Shown here: positions 59,108 to 64,000 of the stretch, one piece after another
Numbering within the stretch: position 1 is the first letter of the stretch
Layout of the letters: each line of letters starts with the position of its first letter
Source: Woeseiaceae bacterium
GTDB taxonomy: Bacteria; Pseudomonadota; Gammaproteobacteria; Steroidobacterales; Woeseiaceae
Direction: 5' to 3'
DNA length: 64,000 nt
Assembly: GCA_021773115.1 (NCBI GenBank)
Contig: JAJFKS010000034.1
Span: 124,001 to 188,000 of the forward strand
The notes under the pieces: model-generated
Database searches by the model: none
What the model was told of the DNA's origin: nothing
The model's input: the letters and a program-made list of their open reading frames with translations, nothing else
Program-made: the position numbers and the translations under genes

Positions 59108-61060
59108 CTACTTTTGCAGATGTTTGCCCAGGAACGCGAGTGCCGCCTTCATGTATTCGACTTGGTTTTCCGTGTCGTAAAAGCCGTGCGCCTCGCGGCT
59201 TTTGACAAACCATTCATATTCTTTGTTGTGTTCATCAAGTTCTTTTCTTAGACGTTTCGCGTGTTCGTACGGCGCCCTTTGATCTTTTTTACCGTGCGCA
59301 ATAAATAGCGGTGATTTGAGCGAGGCAACATTGTGGACCGGCGAAAACGCTTTCAGCTGTTCTGCATCGCGACCGATGACTTCTTCAAGATAAGCGTCGC
59401 CCCAATAAAAGCCCTCAATGTCTCCCCGTTGGTACATGAGTTCAAGATCGTATATTCCCGCATTTGCTACAGCGCAGGCGAAAAGATCAGGTTCCAATAT
59501 GGCGCTTTGTACAGCGGAGTACGCGCCAAAGCTCGCTCCCATGATACAAATGTTTGCTTTGTCAGCCTTGCCGCTCGCAATTGCCCAGCGAGTACCTGAA
59601 ATGATGTCCTGTTGAATCAGGTCGCCCCAATGCAGATTCCCGGCGCGCATAAAATTATCTCCGAAGCCACTGGAGCCACGGTAATTGATTTGCAATACCG
59701 AAAATCCCTGCGTAGCGAGGGCCTGAACCTCCGGATCAAACTTCCAATAGTCCCGTGAGCGCGGCCCACCATGAACCAAGACAACCAACGGTGGGACAGA
59801 ATTACTCTCAGTGATGGCTGGAGTAAAATATCCTGTAATTCTGCGTCCATCAAATGAATCGAATTCAATAGGCTCAACTATTGACAATTCTTCGGCATCA
59901 ACGTTTGGCAGTGATCTGAATAACAATTTTAAAGAATTATTGTCCCTGTCGAACAAATAGAAACTGCCCGCGTCCACGTCGGAGCCAGTCTTTATAATCC
60001 AAAACTGGCCGTCGTCGCTGCGGCTGGAGAGTTCGACCATTAATCCTGGAAAGGTTTGCAATATGTCCTTAAAAAGTTTTGCTTCCTCATTGGTGTTTGA
60101 AAAAACAAGATAGCTGGGGTAATTTTTATCAATGCGCATCGCGTAGACGCTTCTACCGTCTGTGCTCAAATTCACATCGCTGATGTCCACATCATCATTG
60201 GAATATATTTTCTTGTACTTTTCTCCATCAAGAGAAAATTTGTATAGTCCAATCTTATCGCTATTGATATCGTCCAGAACGTACGCCGATCTCAAATCGT
60301 CGGCTATCGCTACGGGAGTAAAGTTTGAGCCGATGTTCGTATCGGGAAATTCGATCCACTCCTGGGCCCCCGCGGGTAAGCCTTCTACATGCGTTTTTAA
60401 ATTTTCATCGTGACCTGTAGCCAGGCGAACGTCTCCTTCGCTATCGGTAAGAAATCTACCACCGGGATACGTCGCAGGATGTACTCGTCTACCTTCAAAG
60501 CCGTTATAGATATCCAACATCATGGCAACCGGACGCTTGCCGTGAGAGTCCGACATTGACGTTGATGAAATAAGTATTTCCCGGTCGTTTTCCGGAAAAG
60601 GATCTACTACGCTACCCCACGCAAATTCTGAGTCCTTCTTTCTTAATATCGAGCCTGTTGTATTTTCGCCGGATCGGTAGCCAAAAATGGATTCAGCTTT
60701 CTTTCCGTCATAGTTAACTGCATATAATTCACCATAACTTCTTGGTGCCTCCTGTGTACCTCCTACGTCATAAACATGAGTAACTACACGCTCTTGATTA
60801 GCCCAAAAAAATTCTCCTACTTCGTCTGTTCCGCGGTACTTAAGACCGCCCAAAACGTCGAGCGACTCGCGATCCATGAATAGCAATGAATGAGCTCCAT
60901 CTACAAATACCCGGGCCGCCAGATAGTCGCCAGTGGGAGAAATCTTAATTTGCTTAATCGTTGGCTGTTCGAATAGTTCCTCGAGTGTCGCAGATGCTGC
61001 AGGAAGAGAGGACAGGAAAGTGAGCGCAAATATAGACGTTCTTTCGCAAAATTTGAGCAT
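59108..61060 (-). CDS. S9-family serine peptidase (prolyl oligopeptidase-like)
   Basis: 650 residues with a signal peptide (FALTFLSSLPAASA). Residues ~30-390 form a beta-propeller, and the C-terminal alpha/beta hydrolase carries LVHGGPRSRDYW, the nucleophile Ser in GASFGAYSA, Asp in HGKKDQRAP and His in SREAHGFYD. This is the acylaminoacyl/dipeptidyl peptidase group (S9C), which trims peptides in the periplasm. The codon use is A/T-richer than its neighbours. It has its own promoter in the 520-base region to the right. Confidence 0.93.
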   Translation of the reverse strand: MLKFCERTSIFALTFLSSLPAASATLEELFEQPTIKQIKISPTGDYLAARVFVDGAHSLLFMDRESLDVLGGLKYRGTDEVGEFFWANQERVVTHVYDVGGTQEAPRSYGELYAVNYDGKKAESIFGYRSGENTTGSILRKKDSEFAWGSVVDPFPENDREILISSTSMSDSHGKRPVAMMLDIYNGFEGRRVHPATYPGGRFLTDSEGDVRLATGHDENLKTHVEGLPAGAQEWIEFPDTNIGSNFTPVAIADDLRSAYVLDDINSDKIGLYKFSLDGEKYKKIYSNDDVDISDVNLSTDGRSVYAMRIDKNYPSYLVFSNTNEEAKLFKDILQTFPGLMVELSSRSDDGQFWIIKTGSDVDAGSFYLFDRDNNSLKLLFRSLPNVDAEELSIVEPIEFDSFDGRRITGYFTPAITESNSVPPLVVLVHGGPRSRDYWKFDPEVQALATQGFSVLQINYRGSSGFGDNFMRAGNLHWGDLIQQDIISGTRWAIASGKADKANICIMGASFGAYSAVQSAILEPDLFACAVANAGIYDLELMYQRGDIEGFYWGDAYLEEVIGRDAEQLKAFSPVHNVASLKSPLFIAHGKKDQRAPYEHAKRLRKELDEHNKEYEWFVKSREAHGFYDTENQVEYMKAALAFLGKHLQK

Positions 61061-61583
61061 TTAAAATCCCCGTTGTTTCCGACTATTGAATTAATAGTCT
61101 GAGACTAACGAATGCCGGTACCAGCCTTCGACGGTCAAAAGTTTTGGGCCCACGAAGGCCTGGTGTTCCATCGCTTTTATTCTAGACCAGCTGGTTGATT
61201 CACGAAAGCAGTATGCTAGAGAATCAGGGAGTCCGAGAGAATGTGTTCATGTCCGACGCACTCATGATGCAGCGGGGATGCTGTTTTCAACTGTGTTTTA
61301 TTTCAATTCCGTGCTGAGGTCGCATGGCGTCCTGTTCGTTTATACGTCGCTTATCTCGTCTACAACGTGCAACGCTAACGAGCCTCTGAGCGCAGAAATG
61401 CTTGCGCGTCGGTGCAGCCGATTGCCGACATCACGTCGACGTGTTTTGATTGTGGCCATGAAAAATCGCTCAAATTGGCTGATTTCGGTGCGACATGAGC
61501 CAAATGTCGCACTAAACAGGCGACAAACGGCACAGGATCAGTACAAAATAGTTAACAACAACTCATTGATTCAAAAGTAGAAT
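61061..61583. other. intergenic region upstream of the dusA stub
   Basis: No gene is supported here. It should contain the promoter of the S9 peptidase (left) and the original promoter of dusA (right). Its only clear structure is the inverted repeat at 61488-61512. Confidence 0.5.
61488..61512. repeat. perfect inverted repeat GTGCGACAT / ATGTCGCAC
   Basis: Two 9-bp arms around a seven-base spacer. The right arm ATGTCGCAC occurs again at 61704 and, with one change, at 61714, beyond the dusA stub. It could be a protein-binding site such as integrase arm sites or an operator. Confidence 0.65.
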
Positions 61584-61682
61584 ATGGCTGAAAAAAGCAA
61601 ATCGCAAACACGTTCGCCAATTGCCGTCGCTCCCATGATGGACTGGACGGATGCTTTTGAAAAGATAGATTCCGATCAATGA
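61584..61682 (+). pseudogene. dusA: 5' stub of dusA (tRNA-dihydrouridine synthase A), interrupted
   Basis: The frame begins MAEKSKSQTR, then SPIAVAPMMDWTD, the start of DusA enzymes, where RFSVAPMMDWTDRHCR is expected. After the Asp codon (61652) the sequence turns into AFEKIDSDQ and a stop, so the gene is cut at the 24th codon. The 5' end of dusA is a known insertion target of tyrosine-integrase elements, and the next genes are exactly those of such an element. The rest of dusA should lie beyond the right edge of the window. Confidence 0.8.
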
Positions 61683-61703
61683 GTTGCAGATTAAAAAAAT
61701 TTC

Positions 61704-61722
61704 ATGTCGCACCGTGTCGCAC
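61704..61722 (+). repeat. tandem TGTCGCAC boxes inside the element end
   Basis: ATGTCGCAC and GTGTCGCAC repeat ten bases apart, about one helical turn, 50 bases inside the element. The same box occurs in the inverted repeat at 61488-61512 on the other side of the dusA stub. They are candidates for integrase arm-type or excisionase sites. Confidence 0.5.
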
Positions 61723-61768
61723 CTGATTAAATCGGTCCAATTCGAGTAATTGCCGCCCGCAGGAATCG

Positions 61769-62023
61769 CTAATTCATGTTCTCCCAAAGATCGGCGGCGA
61801 GCTTTCGCTGTTGATCGATGTGATTGGCGAGATCGGCTGCACTAACAAGCCACGGTGACTTTTGAGAACCGGCTCGGTATGCAGGTATTGGCAGTTGCTG
61901 CAAGCACGCGCGCCGCTTTGCCTTCGGCACGGAAAGTCCAAAATATTTCTCACTCACTCGTGCCAAGGGAATCTCTGCCTCACCGAATTCGGCGAGCAGG
62001 CCGAAGAATGTGGGTGTCATCAT
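61769..62023 (-). CDS. PrtN-like pyocin activator / element regulator
   Basis: 84 residues from MMTPTFF. The sequence TPTFFGLLAEFGEAEIPLARV, shown in part, then KYFGLSVPKAKRRACLQQLP, RAGSQKSPWLVSAADLANHI is the PrtN family. PrtN activates pyocin genes in Pseudomonas. In integrative elements its relatives sit beside the integrase and probably act like excisionase/AlpA-type regulators. It is the gene nearest the attachment site, as expected for such a factor. Confidence 0.85.
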   Translation of the reverse strand: MMTPTFFGLLAEFGEAEIPLARVSEKYFGLSVPKAKRRACLQQLPIPAYRAGSQKSPWLVSAADLANHIDQQRKLAADLWENMN

Positions 62024-62057
62024 GCGGTTGCTCTCCCAGGGTCCGTGTTTTGGCCTT

Positions 62058-62456
62058 TCATCGCTCGCCACCTCGTCGTGCCGGCGGGCTTGGTGTAAAC
62101 GCCGGCCGCCCGGACTTCAGTCCACCTTGAGCGCCGGTGGGCCGGACCCACGGCCCGTTCAACCGTCCGAGCCAGGTGTCATGACCGAGACTGAGTATCA
62201 GCAGTCGCACGGTTAACCAGTATCGATAACGGGTGCCATCCGCGTACTGATCGGTGCGGTGCTGCAGATACCAAAGCACGTGCTTGAGACGCCACTGATA
62301 AACACCCACCTGCCAGCGTCGCCAGATGGCCTCGGCAATGCGTTCGCTTCGGATGATGTGCTGACGAACGGTGCCGCGTCTTGACCCGGGCAGCCGATTG
62401 GCCAGAAGATTTCGCGCTTGCCGCGCGGCTGCGCGGTGATTGGCGGGCCGGTTCAT
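62058..62456 (-). CDS. small basic protein coupled to the integrase
   Basis: 132 residues, strongly basic. The N-terminal half is a likely helical DNA- or RNA-binding region (HRAAARQARNLLANRL, SERIAEAIWRRWQVGVYQWR), followed by LKHVLWYLQHRTDQYADGT. The start overlaps the integrase stop by four bases (ATGA), so it is translated with it. I recognise no named family; position suggests a recombination accessory protein. The last ~30 residues are low complexity and may be an over-read. Confidence 0.65.
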   Translation of the reverse strand: MNRPANHRAAARQARNLLANRLPGSRRGTVRQHIIRSERIAEAIWRRWQVGVYQWRLKHVLWYLQHRTDQYADGTRYRYWLTVRLLILSLGHDTWLGRLNGPWVRPTGAQGGLKSGRPAFTPSPPARRGGER

Positions 62457-63409
62457 TTCGCACTCCCGACGTAGGTCGCAACCACTTCCGATCGGGCGTG
62501 TCCCAGTTCCTGGGCAATCACGTTTCTGGCGTTTTTATCCAGCCATCGACTCGCCTGACGACGACCGGTTACTACCGGTGCCGCTGACCCAGTGATTTGT
62601 TGATAGCGATCACAGGCATAAGCCGTTCGTAAATCATGGATCTTCTTTAAGCCGTAAGGCTCGCGGGCCACCTTCCAGACGTTGTGCAGATGGTGGTTCC
62701 ACTGCTTCCACGACATCTGGGGTGGAATGAGATTGCGACCGTTCCCTTGAACGGCCGCCGCCTGACCCAGACAACGCATTGCTGATTTCGTTACCGGGAC
62801 CCAGCGATCCACGTGCCGGCCGCGGCCACCTTTGGTGCCCGCGGTAATGTTCACTTTTCCCTGACGCCTTGCCTGGCGCAGTGCTGCCTTTGTGTCCAGC
62901 AACGAGGCCTCGCGAAGTCGTAAACCCAGTTCACGAGTGAGTTCCACCACGGAGGCGATACGCTCATGTCCGATTGACTGTAGATGGGCGACACACTGGC
63001 GCACGGTGTCCCGATCGAGTCCGGCCGGAGGCTCTGTACGGATGTTGTTTCGCCGCCCGACGGCGTCGGCTGGCGCAATACGAATACATCGATCGCCTCG
63101 CATCGATTGCAACACCACATTCACTGTCGATAGTAGGTTCTGGGCGTAGGCGACCGACTTGCGACCGGCATCGACATCGGACGCCAGTTTTTCGCCGTAG
63201 GCGTCGAGCACCTCACGATTGATGTTTTGCGCGTCCCGAATTTCAGGCACGGCCTGGCACCATTGTACGAACACCTTCCAGCGTTCGGTGTGCGACGCAA
63301 CGGTCGCATAGTGACCCTCGCCGTAGCGATCCCGGATCGCCTGCTTGCCGGCCCATGCCATTTTCTTGCCGTAACCAAAATTACGGTGACCGCCTACTTT
63401 ATTCATCAT
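62453..63409 (-). CDS. tyrosine recombinase (integrase) of the dusA element
   Basis: 318 residues, the Phage_integr_N / Integrase_1 type. The N-terminal SAM-like DNA-binding half ends near residue 150. Catalytic residues: Arg in TRELGLRLREASLLD, Lys region in TAGTKGGRGR, His and Arg in KIHDLRTAYACDRY, His in ELGHARSEV and the nucleophile Tyr in VATYVGSAK. The ATG has GGAG seven bases upstream. The full motif set and the interrupted dusA next to it indicate an active-type integrase. Confidence 0.9.
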   Translation of the reverse strand: MMNKVGGHRNFGYGKKMAWAGKQAIRDRYGEGHYATVASHTERWKVFVQWCQAVPEIRDAQNINREVLDAYGEKLASDVDAGRKSVAYAQNLLSTVNVVLQSMRGDRCIRIAPADAVGRRNNIRTEPPAGLDRDTVRQCVAHLQSIGHERIASVVELTRELGLRLREASLLDTKAALRQARRQGKVNITAGTKGGRGRHVDRWVPVTKSAMRCLGQAAAVQGNGRNLIPPQMSWKQWNHHLHNVWKVAREPYGLKKIHDLRTAYACDRYQQITGSAAPVVTGRRQASRWLDKNARNVIAQELGHARSEVVATYVGSAK

Positions 63410-64000
63410 GATTTACTCCGTTCATTTGCACGTTGTTCCTCAAGTTCGGTGAGTGATGAACCGCACAGCTGGCGGCCACAGCGTGATGGCCTCGAAGGCG
63501 AGGCCGAAGGAGCAGCGCGAACGCGATGCTTTGAGTTGAATCCCCCTGATACACACACCTCGGGACGACCCAAATGGGCCGCGGAATCCGGTGCGGGCTG
63601 CGCCAGTCAGTCCATCGACTGGCCGCCGGGCAGGGGTTTTGGATGGCTTCTGCACCGTCGGAAACGGTGCCAAAGCCGAGGCGCTACAGAGACTTGCGCC
63701 AGTTTACGGAGGCCCGTCTCTGTGTTGCGCGGGCGCGCTCACAAAGACGGGTTTGATTGCAACAGGGGTCGACACAGGCCATTACTGGGTCATGCATCCG
63801 GCATGATGGAAGCAATAAGAGCATCGGGCTGTTGCGACTGGCAGTAGAACTGCATCAGAGATCTGGCGCAGTACGACTCCGATGGTCGACGCAGCTGCGT
63901 GATCCGATGGGTCAAAGGTGCTGCCTGTCGAAGGAGGATCGACGGCCATCGCCGCGGTGCTCGTACTACGATCCTTTTGAGCGCTGGGTGCTCTGACAAT
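63410..64000. other. non-coding, hairpin-rich region upstream of the integrase
   Basis: No frame here has a believable start, length or family match. Four strong stems are present: GGCCTCG/CGAGGCC (63488-63505), CCAGTC/GACTGG (63603-63622), a two-part stem GGCTT..GCACCGT/ACGGTGC..AAGCC (63645-63677), and CCCGTCT.TGTG/CACA.AGACGGG (63713-63751). The GC-rich start contrasts with the ordinary-looking end of the window. It may be a structured RNA of the element or a decayed gene. Confidence 0.45.

Larger units (their letters stand above)
61653..64000. mobile_element. integrative element inserted in dusA (partial, left end)
   Basis: The element starts where dusA homology ends. Its visible part holds, on the minus strand, a tyrosine integrase, a small overlapping gene and a PrtN-like regulator, plus a hairpin-rich non-coding region. 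The integrase lies ~0.8-1.8 kb from the attachment site, as usual. The right boundary is outside the window. Confidence 0.75.

Noticed and set aside
58973-59251. 92-residue plus-strand frame overlapping the S9 peptidase end
   Set aside because: Most of it is antisense to the conserved catalytic-His region of the peptidase.
61278-61580. 100-residue plus-strand frame upstream of the dusA stub
   Set aside because: It runs through the inverted repeat and the dusA leader, has no ribosome site and no recognisable family.
63645-63677. Hairpin near the integrase considered as an integron attC site
   Set aside because: No GTTRRRY core or R/L box pairs are visible, and the integrase is a dusA-element type, not IntI.

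Overview
The window reads as chromosome of a free-living, probably marine gammaproteobacterium. Supporting this are a GlrK-QseG-GlrR system, PEP-CTERM proteins with a PrsR-type regulator, a CecR-YbhGFSR-like exporter, bacterioferritin with its ferredoxin, and many c-di-GMP and two-component proteins. I cannot name the genus; a Woeseia-like lineage is only a guess.

Region by region. 1-2.9 kb: a YgaP-like membrane protein, a cytochrome b remnant, a DUF5666 lipoprotein and a vapBC toxin-antitoxin pair. 3.2-13.2 kb: one long minus-strand cluster running from a TetR (CecR-like) regulator through a HlyD adaptor, a double ABC ATPase, two ABC-2 permeases, a NodT-type outer membrane factor, a LOG protein and an LpxR-like lipid A deacylase to a cytochrome c'. 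A 42-bp near-perfect palindrome sits at the head of the cluster. 13.2-14.1 kb: a graveyard holding a decayed group II intron domain V and a glgC fragment. 14.1-17.8 kb: three PEP-CTERM proteins under two sigma-54 promoters, around bfr/bfd with a Fur box. 17.8-25.3 kb: a BNR-repeat protein, an SDR dehydrogenase, an LhgO-like flavoprotein, and a c-di-GMP-I riboswitch controlling an Ig-fold lipoprotein. 25.5-31.1 kb: prsR and the glrK-qseG-glrR operon converge on a RAYT transposase boxed by inverted REP doublets, whose GTAG heads supply the stop codons of both flanking regulators. 31.1-42.9 kb: galE, a lipoprotein metalloprotease candidate, a PAS-GAF-GGDEF-EAL protein, an N-formylglutamate amidohydrolase overlapping ybdK, and a membrane diguanylate cyclase. 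42.9-52.2 kb: a DUF4397 lipoprotein, an aldehyde dehydrogenase, a minimal AraC protein, a FadJ-like enzyme, a small metalloprotease, sat-cysC (PAPS synthesis) and a TetR with its palindrome. 52.5-58.9 kb: porin, PstS-like protein, hybrid kinase, then an ethylene-receptor-like kinase and its response regulator. 59.1-61.1 kb: an S9 peptidase. 61.6 kb to the end: the 5' stub of dusA interrupted by an integrative element with a PrtN-like regulator, a small protein, a tyrosine integrase and a hairpin-rich noncoding stretch.

How it fits together. The window is rich in surface and envelope proteins and their control: sigma-54 activators (PrsR, GlrR) with sigma-54 promoters in front of PEP-CTERM genes, c-di-GMP made or degraded by two GGDEF proteins and read by a riboswitch, and sensor kinases next to outer-membrane and periplasmic proteins. 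The least expected items are the REP-RAYT stop-codon arrangement, the kinase with a full set of ethylene-binding residues, the riboswitch with a candidate alternative helix near its gene start, and the dusA-targeting element with a structured noncoding end.
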